A stretch of 64,000 nucleotides of DNA from Gallionella sp. UBA4121 (GCA_002381565.1 DFWZ01000056.1:77766-141765), one strand, 5' to 3'; shown: positions 34,711 through 43,378, counted from the first letter of the stretch. A program made the numbers and translations. The notes: a model not told the origin generated them from the sequence alone.

Positions 34711-35907
34711 TCACATGTAGGTAAACATGGAAAGATTGGCAACTTGAACAAAGGATTTTTGTGCTGACTGCAGGATGGTCTGTTGCAGAGTCAGATTACT
34801 GATTGCCAGCGTTACATTGGTATCCTGCAACGTTGATAAGGTTTGCTGCAACTGCAAACCCGTACTGCTGCCCGTCACCTGCAAGGCGTTTATCTCATTG
34901 ATACGCAAACCCAATGAAGTTTGTGTATTCAGTACATTATTGAGCGCATTATCGATATTGCCAAGACCGGCATTAAGACTATTGGCCAGACTTGTCCCCG
35001 CCACCGGCGCATTCAGGGCTGTGACCAGGTTGGAAATAGTCGTAAACATGCTCTGATTCGTACTGGGTGCAACAGTAAAACTGTCGCCTGCGGCAGGAGC
35101 CCCATGAATAACCAACTGCATGCCATCGAATGCAATGGCTTGCCCGCTTACATAGGGCTGCGCCGTCTGGCCCGCCACAGGCAATCCCGTGGTGGTATTG
35201 ATGACAGAATAAGACGTGCCGCCCGCGCCAATACTGATATTGTAATTATTTCCTGTCAGCGTCGCCGGATTGACAATCGACCCGATATCGACGATCCCGG
35301 AACCCGTATTCGCCGTTGCAGACTGAGTGACGAAGGTGCCATTGCCATTTTTAATGCGCATAAACACATTTGCGCCATTGTCATTCACCGCAATTTGTCG
35401 TCCCGAGCCGACTTGCAACATGCTCTGGCCGTTGTCGCCAAAATAGCTCACACCGGCTGACGTAGCAGCGAACGGCGCAGTTTGGGACTGAAATCCCGAG
35501 AACATATAACTTCCGCTCGCGTCCTTGCTGTTGGCCAGACCGATCAATTCCTGCAGCTGTCCGCCCAAGGTAGTCGCCAGCGTCGCACGGTCGCTGGCGT
35601 TAAGCGAACCGTTCCCCGCGGAAATTACCGTCGTTCTGACGCTCTGGAGCAAGCTGGTTACCCCTTGCAAGGTACTTTCCTCAAGAGACACGGAATTTAA
35701 CGCCGCCGTACCACTGGCGGACTGCTGGTTATTAATGGCCGTCGATTGTGTGACGCTCATCGCCTGTGTGTACGCGATGGGATCGACTGCCGCATTGGTC
35801 AGGCGAAGACCGCTGGCAATCTGTTGCTGAGTCTGCGCCAACTGGGTCTGCTGCTGATTCAGCAGGTTCACGTTGTTGGCAAATATGGTATTGGAACTGA
35901 TACGCAT
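34711..35907 (-). CDS. flgL: Flagellar hook-filament junction protein FlgL
   Basis: A 398-residue HAP3. MRISSNTIFANNVNLLNQQQTQLAQTQQQIASGLRLTNAAVDPIAYTQAM is the flagellin-like N-terminal coiled coil, and the C-terminus (LQLQQTLSTLQDTNVTLAISNLTLQQTILQSAQKSFVQVANLSMFTYM) is the matching helix. The central domain has PYVSGQAIAFDGMQLVIHGAPAAGDSFTV, a module also seen in FlgK. It joins FlgK to the filament. flgL starts 7 bases after flgK and the pair is followed by an intrinsic terminator. Confidence 0.95.
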   Translation of the reverse strand: MRISSNTIFANNVNLLNQQQTQLAQTQQQIASGLRLTNAAVDPIAYTQAMSVTQSTAINNQQSASGTAALNSVSLEESTLQGVTSLLQSVRTTVISAGNGSLNASDRATLATTLGGQLQELIGLANSKDASGSYMFSGFQSQTAPFAATSAGVSYFGDNGQSMLQVGSGRQIAVNDNGANVFMRIKNGNGTFVTQSATANTGSGIVDIGSIVNPATLTGNNYNISIGAGGTSYSVINTTTGLPVAGQTAQPYVSGQAIAFDGMQLVIHGAPAAGDSFTVAPSTNQSMFTTISNLVTALNAPVAGTSLANSLNAGLGNIDNALNNVLNTQTSLGLRINEINALQVTGSSTGLQLQQTLSTLQDTNVTLAISNLTLQQTILQSAQKSFVQVANLSMFTYM

Positions 35908-35914
35908 CTCACAC

Positions 35915-38683
35915 CTACCTTAATGTCAGCAATGCATCAAACATGGTGTTGGCAATTTGCATTGCCTTCGCCGATGCCTGATAGGCGCGCTGATATTGCA
36001 ATAAATTAGCCGCTTCCTCGTCCAGATTGACGCCGGAAACAGATTGCTGGGCCGCAACGGTTTGAGCCACCATGGTCGTTTGCGCCGCACTTGTAGTTGT
36101 CAATTCATTGGTTTTTGCGCCGATTGCGCCGATCATCTGGCCGAACTGCCCCTGCAAAGTGGTCGTGCCATTGGACATCAAATTCTGACTCTGCAGACCG
36201 GCCAGCAACAAGGCGTTGCGATTATCTCCCGTCCCGTTCGTATTGGGCGCGACGTTAAACACATCGCCTGCAACCGGCGTGCCTGTCACCTGCACCGTCC
36301 AGCCGTTATAGCTGATGTTTTGCCCGGCAGTGTAGGGAACCGGATTAGGAACCGGCGCTGGCGTAGCACCGGAGACGGTATATGAAGTCGCTGGATTATT
36401 AAACATGATGGTAAATGGCTGCACACTGAATGCGCCGCCACTGATAGCACCGCCACCGGTGTTCGTCGATGCCGGCGTGACCATCAGGGTAGTGGCACTG
36501 CTGCCTTTGGCGATATTGAATGTATCACCGGTTGCAGGCGTGCCAGTAATCTGCGTCGTCCAGCCGTTATAACTGACAGTACTGCTGCCCCCGACCGCTG
36601 GAGGAATGAGTCCTGATCCCAGCGTCACGGGAACGGGCGGCGTCCCCGTCATCTCGACGACGTTGTAAGCGGTAGCACTGGTAAAATTAATGCTGACCGG
36701 ACTCATGTTATACGAGCCGTTGCTGACCGTTGCCGCACCGCTGTTGGCGCCGATGCTGAACACATCGCCGGCAACTGGCGCTGGCGCCCCGCTCATCTGC
36801 ATGGTCCAGCCGTTGTAACTGATGCTGGGAGCCGTATAGGTTTGCGGCCCTGCCACGGCGGGCACCGCACCTGTCACGGTATACGTGGCAGCGCCTGTGA
36901 ACGTGATCACAACCGGACTCTTCAGATTGGCATTGCTCGGCGTATTGACCGTAATACCGGCAATTTTGCTGGTCAGATTGCTAGGCGTAGTACTCGTAAA
37001 GCCGACCCCCGTCCCCGCCAGAGATGTCATTGTTGCACCGGTGCCTGGCGTTAGCGTTTCATTGACAAGTATGGCCGTACCGTCTGCTTTGGTGATCTGT
37101 GCATTCCCCCCTGCAAACGTCCCGGTCAAGGAATAACCCGGATTTGCGGCGGCAAATGCCGTCCACGCCGTGTCCAGATTAGCGGCTGTAATCAGATTTC
37201 CTGCGGTATGCGCCGGAAGCGTCGCCGTAAAAAACATTTTACCATCCACCGTCACGCTATCAGTGGAAGCTGCCGTGCCCAGATTATCTACCGTAGCCGT
37301 CGTGAGCGCGCCCAGCGGTGCGGTCATCGTTCCATTTTTGGCATTGATGGACGCCACACCGTTATACGGCAGGGCAGCGGCCACCTTGGATGGATCATTG
37401 GTCGCCATGGCAATTGAGCTCGCTGCATTAGCGGTAGGACGAATCAGAAAACTGTCGCCAGTCGCCATGCCGGCGGCGGCCGTCACGGTCAAACCATCAA
37501 CAAGTTTACTAAGCGGTACGGTTGCACCAAGCTGGGTCACGGTATTATCCGACAAGCGCGTCAGCGTATAATTTGTACCGTCAAACTTTAGCTGGTAATC
37601 GCTGGCCGTCATTGCCGACACACTGGCAATCGTGGCTGTCACGCCGCCTGTTCCGGTATTGGCAGCACCGGCACTCACCAGCGGCCCCGCAATACTCATC
37701 AGCGCGGCGCCGGCAGCGCCATTCATATCTTGCCCCATCTGATTCTGCTGGTTAATGTTGCTTGCCAGACCCAGCGCCACCAGCCCCAGCGAATTCAGTG
37801 CCGGCTGCAAACTTTGATCGCGGAATACCATGTAGGCGCCCAAATTACCGCCCTGCAGGCTGCTTTGCTGAATCACAGCGGACTTTCCATTGTTCAGATA
37901 AGCCACATCCACTTTGCTGGGATCGCTGGGGTTTTGCACCACCTGCAATGTCATAGCCTTATTTCCCACTACCAATGCCTGACCGCTGCCGACAAACACG
38001 TTCACAGAGCCATCCGGCTGCTGTTGACTTATTACGCCTACCTGCTTATTCAGCTGGCTAATCAAATTATCTCGTTGATCCAGCAGCGCATTGGGCTGCT
38101 GTCCGTTGCCCATTGCAATGGCAGCCTGTATGTTCGTGTTCAATGTTGCAATCTGCGTCGCGAACGTATTGATCTGCTGCACGCTGCTGGAAATCTGACC
38201 GTTCAAGGAGGTTGAGATACTGGCAAGCCCCTGCCCCATAGACTGAAAACTGTTTACAGCCGCTTGAGCCGAACTCAGCACGGTTTGACGTGCGGGTATG
38301 GAACCTGGGGTGTTGGCCAGACCATTCACCGCATCGAACACGCCTTGCATCGCGGTCGAAATACCGGAAGTCGAATTGGAAACCAGATTATCAACCTGCG
38401 TCACGGATGTCAGATAGGTATTCAGATAACTGGCCTGGCTTTGTTGCTGTAACACCTGACCCGTCAAAAACTGATCATAAAGCCGTACCACGCCGGACAC
38501 GTTGACGCCCTGCCCGACGAAACCTGAACCTGATGAGGAGGTATTTGCCTGCGCACTTAACGTCACCTGCTCCCGCGTATATCCGGGCGTACTGGCGTTG
38601 GCAATGTTGTTCTGGGTCGTGTTCATCCCATACATTGCTGCATTCAGGCCGCTCAGTGATGCACTAAATATATTACTTCCCAT
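35915..38683 (-). CDS. flgK: Hook-associated protein FlgK, enlarged
   Basis: A 922-residue HAP1, against roughly 450-650 in most bacteria. The ATG at 38683 is chosen because AAGGA precedes it and the protein then starts MGSNIFSASLSGLNAAMYGMNTTQNNIANASTPGYTREQVTLSA. The C-terminus VNLDEEAANLLQYQRAYQASAKAMQIANTMFDALL is canonical. The extra mass is a surface insert at about 571-814 made of three related units of about 85 residues, each with YNGWT and GDxF motifs. A perfect-looking sigma-28 promoter precedes it, so flgKL is a late class operon. Confidence 0.94.
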   Translation of the reverse strand: MGSNIFSASLSGLNAAMYGMNTTQNNIANASTPGYTREQVTLSAQANTSSSGSGFVGQGVNVSGVVRLYDQFLTGQVLQQQSQASYLNTYLTSVTQVDNLVSNSTSGISTAMQGVFDAVNGLANTPGSIPARQTVLSSAQAAVNSFQSMGQGLASISTSLNGQISSSVQQINTFATQIATLNTNIQAAIAMGNGQQPNALLDQRDNLISQLNKQVGVISQQQPDGSVNVFVGSGQALVVGNKAMTLQVVQNPSDPSKVDVAYLNNGKSAVIQQSSLQGGNLGAYMVFRDQSLQPALNSLGLVALGLASNINQQNQMGQDMNGAAGAALMSIAGPLVSAGAANTGTGGVTATIASVSAMTASDYQLKFDGTNYTLTRLSDNTVTQLGATVPLSKLVDGLTVTAAAGMATGDSFLIRPTANAASSIAMATNDPSKVAAALPYNGVASINAKNGTMTAPLGALTTATVDNLGTAASTDSVTVDGKMFFTATLPAHTAGNLITAANLDTAWTAFAAANPGYSLTGTFAGGNAQITKADGTAILVNETLTPGTGATMTSLAGTGVGFTSTTPSNLTSKIAGITVNTPSNANLKSPVVITFTGAATYTVTGAVPAVAGPQTYTAPSISYNGWTMQMSGAPAPVAGDVFSIGANSGAATVSNGSYNMSPVSINFTSATAYNVVEMTGTPPVPVTLGSGLIPPAVGGSSTVSYNGWTTQITGTPATGDTFNIAKGSSATTLMVTPASTNTGGGAISGGAFSVQPFTIMFNNPATSYTVSGATPAPVPNPVPYTAGQNISYNGWTVQVTGTPVAGDVFNVAPNTNGTGDNRNALLLAGLQSQNLMSNGTTTLQGQFGQMIGAIGAKTNELTTTSAAQTTMVAQTVAAQQSVSGVNLDEEAANLLQYQRAYQASAKAMQIANTMFDALLTLR
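36241..37000 (-). repeat. Three-fold internal repeat in flgK (about 255-bp period)
   Basis: The sequence encoding ISYNGWTxQxxG (plus-strand mark CCAGCCGTTATA or CCAGCCGTTGTA) recurs at about 36300, 36555 and 36810. Each copy is followed on the coding strand by GD-F and a Gly/Ser/Thr-rich linker. Copies are diverged, so this is an old duplication of a beta-rich surface module. Confidence 0.7.
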
Positions 38684-38722
38684 GATCTTCCTTTTCTCAG
38701 CCAACCTGCCCGCTCACTATTC

Positions 38723-38749
38723 TTATCGGCAGCAACTGATAAATATTTA
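38723..38749 (-). promoter_or_regulatory. Sigma-28 (FliA) promoter of flgKL
   Basis: On the minus strand TAAATATT (38749-38742), an 11-base spacer, then GCCGATAA (38730-38723). The -10 element is an exact match to the FliA consensus, the -35 keeps TAAA, and the spacing is ideal. It lies about 40 bases upstream of the flgK start. Confidence 0.82.
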
Positions 38750-38842
38750 GCCCAATTAACAGGTATCGAAAAAAACAACGGGAATAGCCTTCCTGCCCCC
38801 GGTTTCGCAAGCGTGCAAACGAATCGCTACGCGAGTTTCAAA

Positions 38843-39733
38843 TTAACCGACAATATTCATCTGCCGCATCACACTCACCAGTTTTTCGGCATATTTTGGG
38901 TCCGTCGCATAACCTGATTTTTGCAAAGCCTGCGCCATTGCTGCCGGATTGCCCGCTTGCTGCATCACATTTGCATAACGAGGATTGCTGCTCATCATGC
39001 CGGCATAATCCTTGAATGCCTCATCATAAGAAGCATAGGCACGAAATTTCTCCACCTGTTTATGAGCCACGCCACCCTTGTATTCGGTGGTCATCACCTC
39101 GGTCACCTTGCCATGCCAGCCTGCACCGGCCTTGATGCCAAACAGGTTATGACTGTTGCTGCCATCCGCCATCAGAATTTGACGGCGGCCCCATCCGCTC
39201 TCCAGGGCCGCCTGCCCCAACATCAGCTGGGGCGGCACACCGCTCGCGCTGCTCGCCTGCATGGCATGAGGCAACATCCGGTTCACAAAATCCTGCTGGG
39301 TCGCCGCGTTGTATGCTGAAGGCACTCCCGAAGGTTTAGGATTAAGGATTGAGGATTGAGGATTGAAAATCGAGGATCTGGGATCGAGGATAGCAGGCTG
39401 ATGATTGAGCGCCGGGGGTAACGCTTGTCTATTGGCGCCGAGCTGCTTGACCAGCATATCGGCCAGACCGATACCGCGACCGGAAGACATGCTCTGCGCC
39501 AATTGCTGGTCCAGCATCCCGGTAAACATCCGGGTCTGCTCGCTGTCCATCGCTCCATCCTGCGGCGTCGCTTCACGCATGCTTTTGAGCATCATGTTCA
39601 TGAAAACCGATTCAAATTGCTGCGCGGCAGCTTTTAGCGCCTGATCCGGTGTCTGTTTGGCCTGCAAACGCAACTGCCCCAGCGATTGCGTATCAAGCGC
39701 CAGACTGGCTGTCGCATTTACATGGGATGTCAC
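38843..39733 (-). CDS. flgJ: Flagellar rod cap / muramidase FlgJ
   Basis: A 296-residue two-domain protein. The rod-binding N-terminus (TPDQALKAAAQQFESVFMNMMLKSMREATP, then TRMFTGMLDQQLAQSMSSGRGIGLADMLVKQL) caps the growing rod. The C-terminal peptidoglycan hydrolase domain (about 145-296; PPQLMLGQAALESGWGRRQ with catalytic Glu, then SSNPRYANVMQQAG) opens the wall. The linker at about 114-132 (ILDPRSSIFNPQSSILNPK) is encoded by a heptad repeat array, so its length may vary between strains. It is the last gene of flgBCDEFGHIJ, right after flgI. Confidence 0.94.
   Translation of the reverse strand: MTSHVNATASLALDTQSLGQLRLQAKQTPDQALKAAAQQFESVFMNMMLKSMREATPQDGAMDSEQTRMFTGMLDQQLAQSMSSGRGIGLADMLVKQLGANRQALPPALNHQPAILDPRSSIFNPQSSILNPKPSGVPSAYNAATQQDFVNRMLPHAMQASSASGVPPQLMLGQAALESGWGRRQILMADGSNSHNLFGIKAGAGWHGKVTEVMTTEYKGGVAHKQVEKFRAYASYDEAFKDYAGMMSSNPRYANVMQQAGNPAAMAQALQKSGYATDPKYAEKLVSVMRQMNIVG
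39339..39394. repeat. Heptad array of eight units inside flgJ
   Basis: Eight consecutive 7-bp units read on the plus strand: GGATTAA, three copies of GGATTGA, then decayed forms including GGATCGA. It is translated on the minus strand as a 7-residue pseudo-repeat (I-F/L-N/D-P-x-S-S) in the FlgJ linker. Confidence 0.85.
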
Positions 39734-40825
39734 TTATATCACCTCCAGCTCGGCATGCAGCGCCCCAGACGACTTCATTGCCTGCAAAATCGCCAGCAAA
39801 TCCTGTGGCGTCGCACCTATCGCATTGAGCGCCTTGACCACCTCGCTCAATGACACGCCTTTTGGCAGTTCAACCAGGCCACCCTTATCGCTCTTGACAT
39901 CGATCGTACTCTTGTCGGTTTTCGCAGTCCTCCCCCCGGAAAAAGCATTAGGCTGACTCACCGTGGTGTCGGTATTGATGACCACGGTCAGATTGCCGTG
40001 CGCAACTGCACAGGGGTCCAGCGTCACTGCCTGATTCATCACGACCGAACCTGTACGCGCATTGATGATCACACGGGCCACCCCTTGCGCCTGACTGATT
40101 TCCAGATTCTCAACCCTGGAAATGAAGGCAACCAACCCACTACCCTGAGGCGCGCGAACCTCAATCATGCGACCATCCTGAGCCACGGCAATATCCGGGG
40201 CAATCTGATCGTTGATGACATTGACTATCCGTGAGGCTGTGGTGAAATCACTGGTATTCAATTCCAGATGAATATAATTCCCCTGCCCCAGCACGCTCGG
40301 CACCGCACGCTCCACAGTTGCGCCACCCGGCACACGGCCGACGTTTAAATGGTTGACCTGCACAGAAGATCCAGCGGAAGCCGCGCCCACACCACCGACC
40401 AGCAGATTTCCCTGCGCCATCGCATAAACCTGACCATCCGCGCCTTTCAGAGGGGTCATCAGCAGCGTTCCGCCGCGCAGGCTCTTGGAGTTCCCTATCG
40501 AGGAGGCCGTAATATCAATCGTCTGGCCGGGTTTGGAAAAAGGCGGCAGCGAGGCCGTCACCATTACCGCGGCGACATTTTTGAGCTGCATAATGGTCGT
40601 TTGTGGCATGTTGACGCCCATTTGCGACAGCATGCTGATGACGCTCTGCACGGTAAACGGGGTTTGCGTGGTCTGATCGCCACTGCCATCCAGCCCTACC
40701 ACCAGGCCGTAACCGGACAACTGGTTATCGCGCACGCCCTGAATGCTAGCCACATCCTTGATGCGATCGGCGTAAGCGGCAAACGACACCAGCGTCATCA
40801 ACAGTACTGCAAAAATTTGTTTCAT
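39734..40825 (-). CDS. flgI: Flagellar P-ring protein FlgI
   Basis: A 363-residue periplasmic protein with signal peptide MKQIFAVLLMTLVSFAAYA, then DRIKDVASIQGVRDNQLSGYGLVVGLDGSGDQTTQTPFTVQSV, the strongly conserved P-ring start. The C-terminus (VSLSEVVKALNAIGATPQDLLAILQAMKSSGALHAELEVI) is canonical. It assembles around the rod in the peptidoglycan layer with FlgA as chaperone. It lies downstream of flgH but is separated from it by a 116-bp MITE-like element and a heptad hairpin. Confidence 0.96.
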   Translation of the reverse strand: MKQIFAVLLMTLVSFAAYADRIKDVASIQGVRDNQLSGYGLVVGLDGSGDQTTQTPFTVQSVISMLSQMGVNMPQTTIMQLKNVAAVMVTASLPPFSKPGQTIDITASSIGNSKSLRGGTLLMTPLKGADGQVYAMAQGNLLVGGVGAASAGSSVQVNHLNVGRVPGGATVERAVPSVLGQGNYIHLELNTSDFTTASRIVNVINDQIAPDIAVAQDGRMIEVRAPQGSGLVAFISRVENLEISQAQGVARVIINARTGSVVMNQAVTLDPCAVAHGNLTVVINTDTTVSQPNAFSGGRTAKTDKSTIDVKSDKGGLVELPKGVSLSEVVKALNAIGATPQDLLAILQAMKSSGALHAELEVI

Positions 40826-40843
40826 CGTTTTATTCCTTAAACA

Positions 40844-40925
40844 GGATCGAGGATTCAGGATAAAGGATTGAGCGAAAGACGGAACAGAGTTATTTTCTCG
40901 ATCCTCAAACCTCGCTCCTCAATCC
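40844..40925. repeat. Inverted pair of heptad arrays between flgI and flgH
   Basis: Four direct units (40844-40871; GGATCGA, GGATTCA, GGATAAA, GGATTGA) face four inverted units (40898-40925; TCGATCC, TCAAACC, TCGCTCC, TCAATCC) across a 26-base loop. Folded, they give an imperfect stem of about 28 bp. The second array abuts the MITE-like element. Confidence 0.82.
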
Positions 40926-41040
40926 TAGGGAAGCGCTGATTTATTCGGTTTTTCGTTCCTGCGCAGGCGGGAACCCAGTTGAATAAAGGTGCTGGTTCCC
41001 CGCTTTTGCGGGGAAGACGAATAAATCAGCGGTTCCCTAG
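40925..41040. mobile_element. 116-bp MITE-like element with 23-bp terminal inverted repeats
   Basis: The left end begins CTAGGGAAGCGCTGA and continues to TTATTCG (40925-40947). The right end is its reverse complement (41018-41040) with one mismatch. The interior holds a second hairpin rich in GGTTCCCCGC and encodes nothing. The right terminus contains the TAG stop codon of flgH (41037-41039). No transposase is present, so it would need mobilisation in trans. Confidence 0.7.
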
Positions 41041-41747
41041 AATGGCAACACCGACATGAAGAAACGACCGAGAAATCCTAAAGACTGCGCATCATTGATC
41101 ACCTGATTCATCTCGCCGGCATTCTTGTATTCGAGATGCGCATCGGCGACTTGAGTGGACTGCACCGTATTCAAATTTGTGATATTGACTGGATTAACCA
41201 CGCCGGAAAACCGGATGAAGTCGTTGCTGTTAGTCAGGGCAACCTGTTTTTCGCCGCTCACCAGCAGATTACCATTGCTCATCACCTCAACAACCGTTAC
41301 CGTAATCGCACCCGTCAACGCCTCGCTTGCCGCGCCCGAACCCGATTTGGCCGACTTATTACTGTTGTTGCCACTGATGGATATGGGTTTCAACAGCACC
41401 TTGGCCAGCGCCCCGACAGCCACATTTGGCGTGGAGTCAGCCATACTGTTTGAACTGGCGGAACCTCCGCTGGTGCTGCGACTGCCCGTGGTAGCTTCCA
41501 CGACATTGATGGTCAGCGTGTCACCCACATTCCGCGCGCGCACGTCTTCAAACAATCGACGCTCATTGACCCCGGCGTGAAAAATCGCCCCGTCGGATGG
41601 CGTAACCACAAGCTGGTCTGCCGGTTTCGCGGTCATCGGCTGGTGTATGCTGGTCGGCGGAGTTGTCGTATTGCAACCCGCCATAAATACACAGAGCACC
41701 GGCAGCATAAGATACCGGCTTGTCGCGCTTGTTTGCCTGGTGTTCAA
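41037..41747 (-). CDS. flgH: Flagellar L-ring lipoprotein FlgH
   Basis: A 236-residue outer membrane ring protein. The lipoprotein signal MLPVLCVFMAGC places the acylated cysteine at residue 25. The core includes DGAIFHAGVNERRLFEDVRARNVGDTLTINVVEATTGS and the late segment ITVTVVEVMSNGNLLVSGEKQVALTNSNDFIRFSGVVNPVNI, all typical. The C-terminus GFLGRFFMSVLPF is natural for the family, although its TAG lies within the end of a MITE-like element. Confidence 0.96.
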   Translation of the reverse strand: MNTRQTSATSRYLMLPVLCVFMAGCNTTTPPTSIHQPMTAKPADQLVVTPSDGAIFHAGVNERRLFEDVRARNVGDTLTINVVEATTGSRSTSGGSASSNSMADSTPNVAVGALAKVLLKPISISGNNSNKSAKSGSGAASEALTGAITVTVVEVMSNGNLLVSGEKQVALTNSNDFIRFSGVVNPVNITNLNTVQSTQVADAHLEYKNAGEMNQVINDAQSLGFLGRFFMSVLPF

Positions 41748-41763
41748 TTTTTGCTCCTTAAAC

Positions 41764-42546
41764 TTACATTTGCGTCAGCTTTTGCAACATCTGATCAGAC
41801 GTCGTGATGGCCTTGGAATTGATCTCATAGGCGCGTTGCGTCTGGATCATGTTGACCATTTCTTCCACCACGTTGACGTTAGAAGTTTCTACATAACTCT
41901 GACTCAGCGTGCCGCCGCCATTGGTTCCAGGCACTGTGGTACTGGGTGTGCCGGATGAAGCCGTTTCCTGGTAAAGATTCTGCCCCTGACTCATCAATCC
42001 GGCCGGGTTGATAAAGGTCGCCAGTTGCAGACTGCCTATCTGGATGGGGGCAGCCACACCCGGCTGCGTCACGGAAACCACGCCATCCTGACCGATGGTC
42101 ACCGTGAGGGAATTGACGGGAATGGTCAATGCCGGCTGAACGGTGAAACCGCTCGATGTCACCAGCTGGCCCTGTGCATTCTGCTGAAATGATCCATCCC
42201 GGGTATAGGCGGTCGTGCCATCGGGCATCAGCACCTGAAAGAATCCTGCACCCTGAATCGCCACATCGAGCTGATTGCCGGTCTGTTGCAAATTTCCCTG
42301 GGTATGAATCCGCTCGGCAGCCACCGGACGCACCCCGGTACCAATCTGCAAGCCTGATGGTATCTGGGTTTGCTGCGACGACTGCGCACCGGGCTGGCGG
42401 ATAGTCTGATACAGCAAATCCTCAAACACCGCGCGCGAACGCTTAAAACCGTTGGTGCTCACATTGGCCAGATTATTGGCGATCGTATCCATCTGGGTTT
42501 GCTGCGCATCCAGACCTGTTTTGGCAATCCACAAAGAACGTATCAT
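41764..42546 (-). CDS. flgG: Flagellar distal rod protein FlgG
   Basis: A 260-residue protein. MIRSLWIAKTGLDAQQTQMDTIANNLANVSTNGFKRSRAVFEDLLYQTIRQPG is the FlgG start, including the residues typical of the distal rod. The central AERIHTQGNLQQTGNQLDVAIQGAGFFQVLMPDGTTAYTRDGSF and the C-terminal TSNVNVVEEMVNMIQTQRAYEINSKAITTSDQMLQKL are both canonical. It lies in the flgB-to-flgJ operon with 16 bases to flgH. Confidence 0.97.
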   Translation of the reverse strand: MIRSLWIAKTGLDAQQTQMDTIANNLANVSTNGFKRSRAVFEDLLYQTIRQPGAQSSQQTQIPSGLQIGTGVRPVAAERIHTQGNLQQTGNQLDVAIQGAGFFQVLMPDGTTAYTRDGSFQQNAQGQLVTSSGFTVQPALTIPVNSLTVTIGQDGVVSVTQPGVAAPIQIGSLQLATFINPAGLMSQGQNLYQETASSGTPSTTVPGTNGGGTLSQSYVETSNVNVVEEMVNMIQTQRAYEINSKAITTSDQMLQKLTQM

Positions 42547-42566
42547 TTTGTTTTCCTTATTTATTA

Positions 42567-42619
42567 TGAGTAGTCAGTAGTGATTGGAACCCCACTAACC
42601 ACTTCCTACTCACCACTTA
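42567..42619. repeat. Inverted heptad arrays between flgG and flgF
   Basis: The left array has TGAGTAG and TCAGTAG plus TGATTGG (42567-42587). The right array has CCACTAA, CCACTTC, CTACTCA and CCACTTA (42592-42619), which read on the other strand are TAAGTGG-like. The last unit contains the flgF stop codon (TTA at 42617-42619). Confidence 0.75.
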
Positions 42620-43360
42620 GCCTACAATGCTCATGATCGAGCTTGCCTGCTTCGCGTCATTATCGGCAGTTGTCAGCATTTTCATCTGCATGTCGAATTT
42701 GCGCGCCAGTGAAATCATATTGACCAGCGCTTCTACCGTATTCACATTGCTGCCTTCCAGGTTACCGGGAACGACTTGCGTATTTACATCGGCCGGTGCT
42801 GTCGCACCATTCTTCAGGCGAAACAGGCCATCCCCGCCGCGTTCCATCTGATCTGCGGCAGGATTAACCAGCTTCAGGCTACCGATCATGGTTATCGCAT
42901 TTGGCTGAGAACCATCGGGAATCGTCGAAATCGTGCCGTCTGTGGCAAAAGTTATCTGAGAAGTCGGTGGTATCGTGATCGGGCCCGACTCCCCCATCAC
43001 GTTCAACCCTGTGCGGGTTTGCAGCACACCCGCCGGGCTGATCTGAAAACTGCCATTTCGAGTGTAAGCCTCCTTGCCATCGGGACCTTGTACGGCGATC
43101 CAGCCGGCTCCGCTTACCGCCACATCAAGGTCACGGCCAGTGGGCTGAAAAACGGCTGGCGTGAAATCCGACCCGGGCGTTGAATCCACCACGAAGCTAC
43201 GTGTGGGCAGCCCCTCACCCACCAGTGGTACGGCACGAAAGGTGCTCAATGCCGCACGAAATCCCGGTGTGCTCGCATTAGCCAGATTCTCGGATACCGT
43301 CGCCTGCTGCTGCAACACTTGAGACGCGCCCGTCATCGCGGTATAAATCAGTTTATCCAT
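42617..43360 (-). CDS. flgF: Flagellar proximal rod protein FlgF
   Basis: A 247-residue rod subunit. MDKLIYTAMTGASQVLQQQATVSENLANASTPGFRAALSTFRAVPL is the FlgF N-terminus, with DLDVAVSGAGWIAVQGPDGKEAYTRNGSF centrally and GSNVNTVEALVNMISLARKFDMQMKMLTTADNDAKQASSIMSIVG at the end. The stop codon falls in a heptad repeat. It forms part of the proximal rod with FlgB and FlgC. Confidence 0.96.
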   Translation of the reverse strand: MDKLIYTAMTGASQVLQQQATVSENLANASTPGFRAALSTFRAVPLVGEGLPTRSFVVDSTPGSDFTPAVFQPTGRDLDVAVSGAGWIAVQGPDGKEAYTRNGSFQISPAGVLQTRTGLNVMGESGPITIPPTSQITFATDGTISTIPDGSQPNAITMIGSLKLVNPAADQMERGGDGLFRLKNGATAPADVNTQVVPGNLEGSNVNTVEALVNMISLARKFDMQMKMLTTADNDAKQASSIMSIVG

Positions 43361-43378
43361 TACACTCTCCCATTTTTT

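Noticed and set aside
39339..39394. CRISPR array
   Set aside because: Units are 7 bp with no spacers; this is a simple tandem array. No CRISPR repeat-spacer pattern or cas gene was seen anywhere in the window.
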